From Endomychus coccineus (lineage: Eukaryota > Arthropoda > Insecta > Coleoptera > Endomychidae), in assembly GCA_958510875.1 (NCBI GenBank), contig OY294069.1, forward strand, positions 166,965,111 to 167,029,110: 64,000 nucleotides of DNA, read 5' to 3'. The position numbers and the translations under genes are program-made. Every line of letters begins with the position of its first letter. The first letter of the stretch is position 1. Of this stretch, positions 33,650-45,690 are shown one piece after another. The notes beneath the pieces were generated by a model. That model saw only the letters and a list, made by a program, of their open reading frames with translations, had not been told where the DNA came from and ran no database searches.

Positions 33650-34480
33650 GGGCGGACAAGTCCAGAGCACTTAGACCGTTTCATTGGGTCTATTGTATGC
33701 CCCATTCATACGAAAATCAGACCAACAGGCCTAAGGCAGTGCCAAAGGCTAAGATTTCGCATAGACTGATATCTCTTATTGCATATGTGTACTGCCTAGG
33801 TGTTGTAGCCTAAGAGAAGCCAGTGCTGTACATTCTGCTAGGATGTGAGAGGTAGTTTCATCCGTTTTCCATATCTACTACAAGCTGGGTCTTCAACAAT
33901 GCCAATTGTGTATAGATGTTTATCCAGATGACAGTGTCCTGTGTGGAGCCCAGTCACCAGTTTTAGGCCTCTCTTGTTCAAGAGACTATGATTTTAGAGA
34001 GTTTAGGCGAGAACTCCCTAATGTGGAGCTTCGCGACCGACCTGCTGGCACAGACCAGCCAGTCGATAAGTACCTGCGGTCACTGTTTTGATATGGAGCT
34101 GTGGAGGGACCATCCCCAGCAGAACTTCCAGAGCACTGGTTGGGACGGTTCTCATTGCTCCCGTTATTCAGCACCAGACGGGACAGAACCGTATCTGCCA
34201 CTGGCCACCACACCACGGCTGCGTATGTTATGTTTGGGCGGATCATGGCCGTGTAGATCTAGTGCAGAACCTGTGGCCGTAGACCCCATGTGTTCGCGAA
34301 GGCTCTCCTGCATGCTCCTTAGAATGCAACGACCTTCTTTACCCGGGTTTCCGGGTGCTTTTCCCAGCTTTAATGGTTGTTAAGTCGTGCTATTGTGACG
34401 TGGAATCCATCCGGAAGCCAAGAATTTTCAAGTTCAACTATCCGGGGAAGTCTTCTATTCAAGATATCCAACCTCTACGA
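33650..34480 (-). mobile_element. R1/I-like LINE, C-terminal part
   Basis: On the minus strand this reads GACRRAFANTWGLRPQVLH near 34310, then IYTAMIRPNITYAAVVWWPV at 34246, the post-RT segment of R1/I-type LINEs. The text TSALEVLLGMVPPQLHIKTV follows. The C-terminal part LVTGLHTGHCHLDKHLYTIG near 33920 is the segment after RNase H with the Cys-His cluster (ACSRYG). The RNase H itself appears deleted. The start of this fragment overlaps the end of the plus-strand fragment at 61990-62410, which carries the same WGL-P-LYWIYTAVIRP text, so both are the same family. Confidence 0.8.
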
Positions 34481-37400
34481 AGAGGAAATCAAGAAAAAAT
34501 ACAGAACCCTGGGAAATTTTTGCAACAAACTGGTCAGTTTACTTTTCTTTGTCGTTGTCGTGATCATAATTTAAATTCAATTTCCTTAAAATATCCTTTC
34601 CTATAAATTCACATTCATCCAAAAACCTATTTGAACGCACTAGTTTTTAGCTTTGATTTGGGAACGAATTAAGTATACTAGAGGTCTTCACCTTGAACTT
34701 TCAAATACCATTTCAGCATTCGATTGGTTGTTTCTTGGCCGAATTAATCATGATTAAGCTGATCAAATTCGTACCATCAATTCCAAACATCATATTTGAA
34801 AATTCAATAAGCTTCTTGCCTCTCAATGCCCACAGCATCATCCTGCCAAATCAATACATCTTGAAAAATATTGTGGCTAATCGAACCAGTTGAATACATT
34901 TCTTAAAAACTTCATTGTCGAACCATCCTTCAAAAATGGGTTCCTGGAAAATGTTCAACAATCGTTGCCTTTTGAAGGGAGTTTTTACATTTACTATTCT
35001 CCACCAAGTTAATATAATATTCATCGAACATATTCATTGCACACCGAAGGGAATAGATGAGATAATGGTCTTGAATTATCATCTGCATGAGACACACGTG
35101 TTTGGTGTTGAGTATTGTCACTTAGATATAGAATTTTCACTGTCCATTTTATTCCAATTTCAAAATAATTGACAAAATATTCCGTTACCACGGTACCACT
35201 ATGAGAATCATGTTCTGTTATTGTCGGTACTTTAAAATCTCTCACTGGGACAACCAATATGCATTATCTCTAGAAAAAATAAACATTTGGAGTTTTGATC
35301 CACTGTGAACAACATTCATCCTGCCTAGATAAATAACCAACAAATAAAGTAAGTAAACTGTTCATACCACACAAACAGTGGGAAGAACCAACATTTACTC
35401 ATAACACTATTATACACACTTATATACAGGTAAAAATACGTTCCAATTACACCTAAGCAACAGGTGCAACATTTAATTTTTCATAAGAAAGAGTTGCAAC
35501 TCCTTACAATTCTGATGTTCATCACCTCTCACACTTAATACCGACTACGCGCCATTAAGAGTGAACGATATTGTCGTATGCAACGTCTTTCCTCCAAGCC
35601 TCTTGTTGACGTTACACTGAATTCTGCAGTTTTTTCGGCATGTTGCTTGGGATATTCAATAAATTAGTTCGAAGCTGGAGCAATTGCATAAACAAGAACA
35701 AGCGATTAAAATGCATGAAATCTTAAAATCGAAGATGGTAAAGCTCTATCTTCTGAAAGCAGAAAATTGCCACAGTATTTCAGAAACTATTTAGGTTAGG
35801 TGTAGAGTTGTATGAACGTATACCTTCACCCCCTCCCCCCCCCCTCCGTAGGTAAATTTTTACTGGATCTATCATCCAGTGAGGAAACTTATAGAGAAAT
35901 AATTCAAGAGTAGTCTTGAGTTATGGAATATGTAACGTCTTGATCTCGGAAACTATAGGCTTGGCCTATATGTATGTTTTACAATCTGTATCTGTACAAG
36001 AGTAGAGCCTGAAACAAGTCCGGTACTCTCGGGACCCTCTTACCTACTAAGTTCGAATATAAAATATGGAGTTTTAATATCCTTCCACGTTTGGTCATGG
36101 AATTCATTCTGTTCAGCTTATTTTGTTTACGGTCCGCCGCAAGCAGAACGCACATACGGGTATCGCATCATAATCCTGATAACCTTTTATTAGCTAAATA
36201 TTTCATCATGTTTTCATACGCAGGAAAGCTTTAATAACCACGAGACCTGTTAACATGTTTAAGGGGCTCCGAATGTAATCCGAGATTACGTTAAATTTGG
36301 AGAGTTCGTGTGTACAATGAAAAATGTTAACTTTAATTGAATATCCAATCTCTGGCATAAATCCCGTTCCATTATATTTCATATTAAGTACGTGAGGGCA
36401 CGTGGGCGAAACCTACGCTGATGGGATGCGTAAGTCGATAATTGATGTGCTAATTGATGAGTACTCCTATAAATATTTCTAGAACGTGATTGGTTCAAAG
36501 CCAGAACCGATTATCTTTGCCGTTCATTCAACCACTATAAGAAGTAGCAGGTTTCAATGGTATATGGATTGTAAATCACAAAGTAATAGATGCAATATTA
36601 TGCCAGTGTTAGAATATAGCCCCATGTGTATACATTTTTCACGAGAGCGAGGGAGAGGGAAAACGGTGAATTCATATGAGCTGTTATTAATAGCGATACG
36701 ATCATTTAGAACACGAACACGAATTCATACCTTTATCAAGAATCATTATTGATAAAATATATGAACAATTGGATTTCAAAATGATATTTTAATAATTCAA
36801 TAACGGAAGAAATTCGTTGATTTGTACTTTTAATGGCGTTTGTAGGAACATACACAAATCGAATAATTTTTTCGACATTCCGAAACGATCGCCGTTTACT
36901 TTGTAAACCGCGATTAGTTAGTATAACATCGCGAGATCTTCTTCCTCTAGTTGATTAAAACAAAATAAATTCTAAATAGTTTCATATATCATCACAGTTT
37001 TCGATATTCAACTTCTAGACTTTAAACTGTGGCGATATTCAATTAAATTGCATCAATGAGACACAACTTATTTGTCAAACAATAATATCGGAAAGCGAAC
37101 GACGCTATGTCCCCATGGAGGGAATCTATTTCGCATAGGAGGAAATTGTGAACCTTCATTATGTAGAGCACTCGTGAATAATATATCAGACAACGATGTA
37201 TATATACATAACCTATATTCCAATCTCGTCTTCGTTGTTCTAACAATGAGTTATTTGTGTAGTTGTACTATATTAAAATGAGAGGTAGCACATCTTGCAC
37301 TGTATAATACATCTTAATAGTATAGCTTTGAACTTTATGTTAATATTCCACAGTTCATAAGCTTCATGATTTACAAAGCCTTGAAATCAGTTCAGATCAT

Positions 37401-37674
37401 CCCAATAATTATTAGTTTCATTGGATAATTCCTAGATAGAAGGTTATTCATCAAGGTCCTACCTTTCTTGAGAGGCATTAATTCAGTTAACTATTCCGTT
37501 TTTTAGGTTAGGTTGATTCCTCAATCCACTTTTGATAAATTTCAACAAACTTTAATAGCATAATGACTTATTTTCGATGACACTGAAATGATTATTATTA
37601 TCAATAATATTATAAATGAAAAATGCAGAGGTTCCAGAACATATTATGACCGAAATACAAAATATGAACAGTAC
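34481..37674. other. long gap, no gene recognised
   Basis: No host exon, RNA gene or element could be identified. Two consecutive plus-strand frames, 34693-34893 and 34915-35172, and two on minus across the same DNA are AT-rich and unlike any family I know. A run of about 20 pyrimidines, nearly all C, lies at 35828-35848. The 36486-36752 frame is equally unassignable. Some stretches here may be unique genomic DNA. Confidence 0.4.
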
Positions 37675-38255
37675 CTATAATACTATTTTCTATTTTCATC
37701 AAATGTATTACCTCATGTCGACCTACAGTTAGTTCATCTCAACCGAGATCATGGAAGGAACACTGAGTTTGATAGGATACAACGCACTTTTCTTGTCATA
37801 ATTGAAGAGCCTATAAAGTGCCTATAATTTTAGCTTTTTCACTTTCCTCAAGCTTCAATTTTTGGGTGGCTCTGCTTCATCATTTGGGTCAGCAGAGCCT
37901 CGGCTTAAGAAAATTGTGGCTGGAAATTGGTAGTTGTATTCAAAAAATGCCCATAATTTCTATGTAACTATTTTCTATCTTCATCAAATTTTATGATCTC
38001 ATGCCAACCTACAGTTTATCTCAACCGAACTCAAAGGAGGAACACTTAGTTTGCTAGGATAACATTCTCCTTGTCATGATTGAAGATCCTATGAAGTGCC
38101 CATAATTTCAGCACTCAAACTACTTTCCTCAAAATAGCATCACTAGTTAGCTGTGCTAGCTTGTCTTGAGCCAGCAGAGCTTCAGTATTGTTTTGTTTTT
38201 AATTGTGTCTTAAAATTTATAGTTGTGTCTGAAGAAGTCTATAAATAGCCTATAA
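37675..38255. repeat. diverged tandem duplication, unit about 286 bp
   Basis: The stretch beginning ttttctattttcatcaaatg near 37684 is repeated about 286 bp later as ttttctatcttcatcaaatt. Both units share cctacagtt, atctcaaccga, tgaagtgcc and a cagcagagc segment in the same order. The two units are roughly 75 per cent alike by eye. It abuts the 3' side of the LINE at 38263 and may be that copy's downstream region. Confidence 0.7.
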
Positions 38256-38262
38256 CTGTAAC

Positions 38263-39075
38263 TTATTTTTTTAAATTTTCTGGAATGGCTCTAGTAGCCT
38301 TGGAGACGTTCATAGCTGTGTATTCGACAAGGGGCCGAATATATGTTTTGTACAGTTGAAAGAACAAATCCTTGAATGGACTTTGGAACGCTTTTCTGAA
38401 GGTGTAGAAGACAAAGTGTGCTCTGCGAACGATCGTGCTAATGTGCTCAGACCAACCCATTCTGTAGTTCATAGTGACATCAAGATCGATTTGGGTTTCA
38501 ACAAAAGTACTGAGTTGCACTCCCCTTAAAGTGTAAACAATTTCGGTATTGTTACGTTCAAGATGTACAATTGTGCATTTGCTTAAGTTCAAATAGATAT
38601 CCCATTTAGTACACCATTTTTCCACTAAGAATAGATCAGATTGAAGTTCTCGATGATGGTTGAAAGGATTTGCTGATATCTTTCCATTATCAGCGTAAAA
38701 TACATTCTGGCAACTCAAATAACATGGTAGGTCTTAAGTATATATCAAAAAAAAAAGATGGGACCCAGATCTGATCCTTAGGTCTCTCTTCTTTATATTA
38801 TTCATCAATGATTTGCCTCAAGGGATTGAATCCAGTAGTCTGACATATGCAGACTATTTTAAGGTCTTCAACTTGGTATCGACTCTGTCGGAATGCTCCC
38901 ACTGTGGAGTCCAGTAAGATCAGAAGAACTTGATCAACAATAAGTTTTCCTATGATTTCAGCACAAACTGAAATCAAACTTATTGGTTTATAATTTTGGG
39001 CATCGAGTTTGTCCTCTTTTTTAAATATAGAAGTTACAACTGCATAAAGCCACATGTCAGGTAAGAATAGCACAA
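38263..39075 (-). mobile_element. CR1-like LINE RT, decayed, copy 1
   Basis: The minus-strand text starts PDMWLYAVVTSIFKKEDKLD, followed by NYKPISLISVCAEIIGKLIV (RT fingers), with deletions removing the palm. It resumes at FYADNGKISANPFNHHRELQ (a decayed FADD box), then LNLSKCTIVHLERNNTE, TMNYRMGWSEHISTIVRRAH and LYKTYIRPLVEY, the thumb, ending ATRAIPENLKK. The family matches the plus-strand copies at 39775 and 44935. Multiple deletions prevent function. Confidence 0.85.
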
Positions 39076-39774
39076 ATATGCGACTAATTCGACTATTCGA
39101 ATATATTTCAGCATCAATATTCGAATACTAAAAGGACAAAATCTCCCAACTTTGGTTCCTTAGTTAGGACAGATCAGAAAATTGGATCAACTTATTTATA
39201 TAAAATACTTTAACGATCTCACTGTTCCCAACAGTTCAACAATTCTATCTGCTTCTATTTACGACGCTGTTCATGTGCCCGAAATTATCTGAAAGCTTCC
39301 TTGCACGCTGGGAACTTTGTCGAGAGTCCTCCACAGTCGAGAATAATGGGCACGTCTGAATGCGGCGGAGCTCTATCGAGGACGTCGTTGGTAGCTTGAA
39401 GCTTTACCGCAAGATGATTTGCAAGAAGAATACCCACGTGAGTTCGTTAACATTCAGTGGGGATTTATGCAGATTGGAATATTTTGCTCCCAGTAATATT
39501 TAGTTAATTATTTCCGGAAAACCCATTTCTTCGCGATTCGTTTAAAATACCAAGTTGTATCAGTAGATATTTAAATTCCTTGATTTATTCTCGGCAACGA
39601 ACCGCTACACTTTGGCGAAAGTTATTGAAAAATTAATTCACTTGTTTTCTTTAGAACGCCAAGAATAATTAATTTTTATTAAAGAAATGTCTTTCCTTTG
39701 AACGAATTGAATTTCACTTGCACAATGTATGAAGTACATGAATAATAAGGACAAGTTAAACTACCAATTAAACT

Positions 39775-40616
39775 TGCCAAATCTGACATGTGGCTTTCAG
39801 TGGTTGTTACTTCTATATCCAAAAAGAATACAAATTCGATGCCGAAAACTATAAGCCAATAAGTTTGATTGCAGTTTGTGCTGAAGTTATGGAAAGACTT
39901 ATTGTTGATCAACTTCTTCCTTTCTTATAGGACCCCACAGTTATACTTGATAGTCAACATGGATTCGTATCAGGCAGGTCAACAATAGCTGACCCTTTAT
40001 TCTGTGTTGAAATCTGAACGTCTAACCTGGACAAGAATCTGCCCATGGATGGAATCTACTTAGATTTCTCAAAAGCCTTCGACCGTGTTCCTGAAACTAA
40101 CCTATTAGCCAAACTTAACTTGTTTGGAATCGGCAAGAAGCTGCTTCGATGGATAGATTGTTTTCTATCGAAACAGATCGTTCTTAGTTCGAGTCGATAG
40201 TTCCTTGTCCCAGTTGCATAACGTTGTCTCAGGTATCCCACAGGGATTCGAACTGTGTCTCATCCTTTTTTCAATATACACCTAGGCCCTAACAAGTTCC
40301 TTGAGTTGCCACAATGCATTTCACGCTGAAGATGGAAAGAGTTTCGCAAATCCTTCTACGCGTCATCGAGAACTTCAATCTGATCTATTCTTAGTGGAAA
40401 AATGATGTTATGGATGCGATATCCCCCTAAGCCTGAATGAATCCACAATTTCACATATTGGACATAACAATCCCACAACTGCTTACACTTCAAGGATAGG
40501 GCAACTCGCGTTGAAACCCGAATCGTTCTTGGTGTCACTATTGATTACAGATTGAGTTGGCACATCAGCATGACCGTTTCCAGAGCAAACTATGTCTTCT
40601 ACACTTTCAGAAAAGC
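39775..40616 (+). mobile_element. CR1-like LINE RT, decayed, copy 2
   Basis: On plus, ISKKEYKFDAENYKPISLIA is followed by CAEVMERLIVDQLLPFL, a stop, HGFVSGRSTIADPLF, then DGIYLDFSKAFDRVPETNLL with the first catalytic Asp. LFGIGKKLLRWIDCFLSKQI comes next, then the decayed end of the palm (VSGIPQGF) and HRELQSDLFLVEK. It stops abruptly at 40616, where antisense jockey sequence begins. The same join occurs at 45550. Confidence 0.85.
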
Positions 40617-40700
40617 GTAACATGTAGCATGAACAGAGTAGGTACCAAGACATACCCCTGAGAAATATCAGCGTTGAAACCAATAAAGTCCATCACCTCA
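40617..40700 (-). mobile_element. antisense jockey LINE scrap joined to CR1
   Basis: The minus-strand text FNADISQGYVLVPTLFM is the decayed form of the jockey-type NAGVPQGSVLSPTLFL RT block, matching the copies at 55600 and 19720. It is fused head to head to the CR1 sequence ending at 40616. Confidence 0.7.
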
Positions 40701-40789
40701 ATTCCGTAAAAAAAAATAATGATCTCGTTGCTTCACGAACTATTAAACCTCATCAAAACAATTCTTTATATTCAGAACTTTTGTATGTT

Positions 40790-40985
40790 GAGATTTTCCC
40801 TCAAGGAATATTTCAACAATACTATCGGTATGTTGAATAGTAGACTTCCGCGGTTAGCTAATTTCGAAAATTCTCGTATTCAGGATGGATTCCGCGTCAC
40901 AATAGCACGACTTGATGCCGACGTTTCGCCAACCATTATAGGTGGCATCTTCAGAAAATGTTTCAGGACTGAAGCCTGCCCTGAA
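40790..40985 (-). mobile_element. Penelope-like terminal region with hammerhead-like motif
   Basis: On the minus strand ctgaagatgccacc, a short loop, ggttggcgaaacgtcggcat (40954-40915) give the order CTGAAGA, paired stem, GAAACGTC. The paired stem is gccacc with ggttggc, with one bulge. This is the layout of hammerhead motifs in the terminal repeats of Penelope-like elements. Stem III and stem I are not convincing, so activity is doubtful. The flanking text up to about 40790 looks like the rest of the terminal repeat. Confidence 0.5.
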
Positions 40986-41082
40986 GATAATTTCTGATTT
41001 CATCATTGACATTTCCCCAAAAAAATAGTTCGAGGATGGAGGTTCATCCTTGGAATCTAATATTAATAGTTTTGATAATAAT

Positions 41083-41850
41083 CTTTATTTCAAATTGAGT
41101 CTTAGAACACAAAAGTATCATGAAACACAAAATGAAATGGTGTCAATATAAATGAATATAAATGATTCTGCCAAAAAAAAACGTTTACATTCTAAAATAA
41201 TCCTCTAAACAATAAGGTTTCTAATTGGTTAGTAGTTTTTTGGTATGCTCTATAGATTGTTATCAATTTAATAGGATCTGGCAATTTATTATAAATTTGA
41301 ATGCACATATAAGATTAATTTTTTCAGTTGAGGATAACCTGTGAATAGGATAACATATATCTAAAGTCCTGGAATTGTGATTTACATTGGTGTTATCTTG
41401 TAAAAAACTTATACAATGAATAAATAAAGAAGATATTCGTGCAAATATAAACCATATATTGTTAGTAGTCCTGTTTGTTTGAATCTATTTCTACATGAAT
41501 CTCTAAGCTCCATGCCAAGTATTATGCGTGAGATTCTTTTTGAGCTGAACAAATTGAGTTGTTGTTGAATTTACAACCCAAATATAATACCGTATCTTAC
41601 TAACGATTCGCAATTCGCATTCTATAGATTTTTTTGATATTATCCTCTACGTATTTCGCTATCAACCTGATAGCATAGTAGACCTAATTCAGCTTTTACA
41701 GTAAGTGTTCTTTATGTAGTGACCAATTAGAAAATACATCAATGATGATTCCAAGAAACTTGGTGTATTCAACAGTGGAGATACTTCTGATTTTAATCAG
41801 CATACTCGGAGGTTTGGCTTCTGATTTATTAGCACTGGAGATTATTATCG
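41083..41850 (-). mobile_element. LINE 3' end, copy B (same family as 2597-3725)
   Basis: This matches the 3' 640 bp of the LINE at 2597-3240 over its length, for example ttcttgtaatt-type tails, ggataacctgtgaatagga and aacttggtgtattcaacagt. It encodes only the RT thumb and downstream text, full of stops. It starts at about 41850 without an RT core, so it is a 5'-truncated copy. A TTA-like tail near 41083 marks the 3' end. Confidence 0.85.
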
Positions 41851-41984
41851 AGATTCCCTACTGAAACAACTACCCTGTACTTTCGAGTCGAGTTATAAAT
41901 TTCCAATACATGTGTAATGTGACAATGACCATCAAAATCAAGAGTATATAAATTAAACTGTGAATACAAGCTGAACTAGCCAGG

Positions 41985-42615
41985 AGAAATAAAGTTGAGC
42001 TCGTATGGGTCCTTGGACACAGTGAAGTTGAAGGAAATGAGCTGGCCGACTACCTGGTCAGGCGATGGTCGTCTGGTGCCCCTATCGGGACGGAGCCAAT
42101 TGTTTAACGAAGTGGGGGTTTTGCCCTTTTGGGCCGACTGAATGAAGAGTGATCTTAAATGTTGCAAAAATCAATATGCATGAGGGAGGCCAAGCTCTTC
42201 ATCGAAGAGCCTGTTCCTAGGCTCCCAAAGAAACTCCTTTCTCTGAGCAGAAGGAACATCGGAGAGATTACTTGAATTCTAACCAGTCCTTGTCGTCTCA
42301 ACAAACACCTTCATACTATGGGCATCACAGATGGAATGTGGGGAATGCAAAGAGGAGGAAGGAACTGCCTCTCACATCCTGTTGACCCAATTTTATCATC
42401 CCTCAGGCACCGATACTTAGGAGAATCAAAACTGCTCCCAGAAGACTGTTTGGAAGCCAGCACTAACAATATTCTGCATTTCTGGCGGGGTACAGCCCTG
42501 CTGGTATAGAATAGGCTTCTTACCACGGGGCGCCCCATGGGACCAACTAAGTGGCCTAAGTGCATTTGGAGGCTGAGCCCCTTCCCCCCAACGATGATGA
42601 TGAACCTGTGAATAA
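41985..42615 (+). mobile_element. R1/I-like LINE C-terminus: RNase H and tail
   Basis: The text LVWVLGHSEVEGNELADYLV is the end of an RNase H domain (WVPGH normally, with the conserved His and the Asp of ELAD). Next come EAKLFIEEPVPRLPKKLLSL, SRRNIGEIT, then RLNKHLHTMGITDGMWGMQR and the C-terminal FWRGTALLV before a stop at 42507. The Cys-His cluster is worn. The 3' end is a CCCCTTCCCCCC tract followed by gatgatgatga near 42575-42603, a typical tail for this family. It begins abruptly next to the opposite-strand LINE copy B. Confidence 0.87.
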
Positions 42616-44410
42616 TGTAATTCATCGTATGTTGGGTAAACAGGTGGATCATTTGAAGTCAGATATGAAGAATATTATTAATCCGTCAAAACAGAAGAAG
42701 ACGAATTCTAATTTTGAAAGTCGCTTTTCACATTTTCAGCACAGCTCTCTCGATTGAAAATCTGAATATATTACGTTTAAATATGGAAGGTAGAAGACTC
42801 AATCGATTAGAATCAATTGAAATATTTGAGCATAATAACTCACCAAATGGGAATAACACTGCAATTCGTTGAGTGCTAATACTACAGTAGTAATTGGTCC
42901 CTTCCAAATAATATTCCTACGAATAGATGCGGTGTCAACAAATGGTTCAATAAATGTAGCAATATTCAATAAAGTCATTGTATTTTTGATTGTTCAACCT
43001 TTTTCAATTGACGAAACCAAATATTGAAAATTGCTAATGGTGGTTTAAGCCGTTTGACCGCTTTTCCAATACTCCAACATTAACGCAATGTTGACTTGCG
43101 GAATAGGCATAGCTGACCGTTCTGCATGAAAATACCTATCTGCGCATTTAGGCGCCTCGCGGCGTTTCAGACCGTGCACTCGTCGTTGCGTATACAAAAA
43201 CGAACTATCTGATGTAGCGCTCCAGGTGATAAGGTAGTTAGAAGTTGGATGTTGGAACAGCGAACGAGTTCACGACGTTAAGACTATCCCTGGGGCATCC
43301 TGGATTTACCTACTAACACTAGCTTTGGCACATCATGTAATTAACACGTACATCATTCAGGATAAACTTCGCTACCGTTTACTCAAAAAGGATCAATTAA
43401 GGCTAGAGATGGATTCAATTGAACAACTCACAACGGTAGAGAATGTACCTTGTATATTCAGAAAGTTGAAGACCGAAATTATCTCTGCATGAGCACATTC
43501 AATATTCCTATGATATCGCTCTAAGCCGTTAATACACGATGATTCATGAGGAAGTACACCGCTTCCACACACTAGAAGTCGAGAACAATGTTAGCTATTT
43601 CATGGTACTTTGTAATGGTGTGAACTTCGTTGCAAGGTTTAATTTCAGTATTGTTTGAATTGGTAATCAATTTGAATAAATAAGTCCCGATGAGTCAGGC
43701 CCTGACATACATATTATAATAGCGGCAACTGTACAGTCATCACGGTTTGTTATTATTCTACATAAATCCACTGGAAGTGTCGTTGTCGGGATTGATGATT
43801 TTTAGGCAGAGTGACCGATTCGGCATTGTGTGTAGAAACGTTGAAGCAACTATGTCGTATTTGTTAATTTTCTGCCCCTTTGAGCATTCTTATGTATCGG
43901 CCAAAATCTAGTCAACGACAACTTCATAGTATTTTAAATATTTTAATAACTACGTTTGGTATGATTTAGAGTTGCCGATTGACTAAATATTTCTGTGAAT
44001 TCTCTGTTAATGGGAGACATACATGCGGATAGTCCAACCACAATCATTCATCTTATTTCCACTCATCTTGCTTCAACTTAACTTCATAATTTAGTTCTAT
44101 TCTCTTCGAATTGATTATACTTTAATCAGATATAGAACCAGTTTCGTAATTATGTAATATCTTTTCCAACCTGGAATTTGTGCTACTCGTGGTCGAGGAA
44201 GGATATTCTTTGTAGCCAGAGACGCGAGTTGAGGAAGCAAGTTGTTGAAGGTGAACTGTTAAAGGTTGAAATTGTAAAATTGTTCAAATCCTTTTTACAG
44301 CTTATAGGATTGAGGTTCTGATTCTTGATTAAACGAGTACTTTTTCTCAAAATATCTTTGTTTATCGAATTTCATTTGTTCCGTATAACTTCTTTAAAAT
44401 ATTAAATATG
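42616..44410. other. long gap, no gene recognised
   Basis: No coding or element signature found. The section 43080-43350 is GC- and CpG-rich compared with its surroundings. No match to other parts of the window was seen. Confidence 0.4.
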
Positions 44411-44411
44411 A

Positions 44412-44800
44412 ATAAATCATATTTTGAAGAATTCATACAAAAGAAGTCATAACAATACAGTTTTGATATCTTGAAGAACCGGATTTAAGGATAACATCGA
44501 TTTCTTAAGATATTTCGATTTTTCACAATTTCATAAGGGGTAGGTAGGAAAAAATTACCATTTTGACGACTTCATCGATTCTGAATTAAGTTGGTTAGTT
44601 TCGACATCAGATGATGATTAACCCAATTACAGTATTCAGAGACCCCGAATTTGGCTCATCAGACACATACTAACCACAATAAAATCATATTTTGAAGGAT
44701 TTAGACAAAAGACTCATAACACAATTTTGATATCTTACAGAACCGGACTTAGGATAACATTAATTTTTGACAATTTCATAAGGGATATGGTAGATGCAGC
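44412..44800. repeat. direct repeat pair, spacing about 268 bp
   Basis: The segment 44412-44548 (aaatcatattttgaagaatt onward to aatttcataaggg) recurs at 44680-44790 as aaatcatattttgaaggatt to aatttcataaggg, with small deletions. Both contain caattttgatatctt-like and gaaccgga words. It is a local duplication or two copies of an unknown repeat. Confidence 0.65.
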
Positions 44801-44934
44801 CGAGACTACATTATCCGGTAGACCATTCCAGGTTGGGAAAACCCTTTTAGATAGAAAGTTCTGGTTGTGTGTGGTTTTCTCGTGTTAAAATCAAACCTAT
44901 GACCACGTAGTGACTGGGCAAGTCTACAACAACT

Positions 44935-45550
44935 AACCCTTTACAATGTCCAAACATCTAACATGGAGTCTGCACATAGAAGTGATCTACTCAGATTTTC
45001 CAAAAGCCTTCGACCGTGCTCCTAAAGCTAAGCTTTTAGCAAACTTGATTTGTTTGGAATCGGAAGGAAGCTGCTTCGATGGATAGATTCTCCTCTATCC
45101 ATCAGATCATCCTAAGTTCGAATAGGTAGTTCATTGTTCCAGTTGCATAATGTTGTTCGAGGTTCCCCACAGGGATCCGTCCTGGGTCATATCCTTCTTT
45201 TATTATATGCTTCGGACCTTCGTTGAGTCGCCAGAATGCATTTTACGCTGAGAATGATGAAATATTCGCAAGTCCTCTTACGTGTCATCGAGAACTTCAA
45301 TCTGATCCATTCCTAATGGAAAAATGCTGTCCTGAAATATCCTCGAAACTTAAATAAATGCACGATTTCACATCTTGGACATAACAATCCCAAAATTGTA
45401 CACACATTGAGAGAAAGGCAACTCATCACTCCCGTTGAAACTCAAATCGATCTTGGTGTCACTATTAAATACAGATTGAGTTGATCCGAGCACATCACTA
45501 CGATCGTTCGCAGAGCAAACTACATCTCCTCTCTTTTAGAAAAGCATAAT
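44935..45550 (+). mobile_element. CR1-like LINE RT, decayed, copy 3
   Basis: On plus this runs from text matching GRSTIADPL through EVIYSDFPKAFDRAPKAKLL (catalytic Asp block) and a region parallel to 40060-40610 of copy 2: the FADD-region remnant, the RELQSDPFL segment and IKYRLS-like text. It ends at 45550 in the same CR1/antisense-jockey join as copy 2. Base substitutions and indels are more numerous than in copy 2. Confidence 0.82.
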
Positions 45551-45690
45551 ATGTAGCAGGAACAAAGTAGGTACCAAGACAGATCCCTGAGTAATATCAG
45601 AGTTGAAAGTCATCACATGGAGCGATCTATCTGAGAGAAAACTTTAGAAATCACAGATGATGGTGCATTGTGGTTATAATCATTAATTAT
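45551..45690 (-). mobile_element. antisense jockey LINE scrap joined to CR1, second copy
   Basis: The minus strand again gives the decayed PQGSVLVPTLF block. Further right, catcacatggagcgatctat and gatgatggtgcattgtg match two separate places in the jockey copy at 55413-56340, so an internal deletion removed what lay between them. Confidence 0.7.

Noticed and set aside
34693..35172. Two neighbouring plus-strand frames as exons
   Set aside because: AT-rich, open on both strands, no motif, and no clear splice context.
35828..35848. C-rich run as a regulatory or structural motif
   Set aside because: A single homopolymer-like tract, with no companion feature and no i-motif pattern of four separated runs.
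40240..40260. A B-box-like gggattcgaactg word
   Set aside because: It lies within CR1 RT coding text and has no A box at tRNA spacing.
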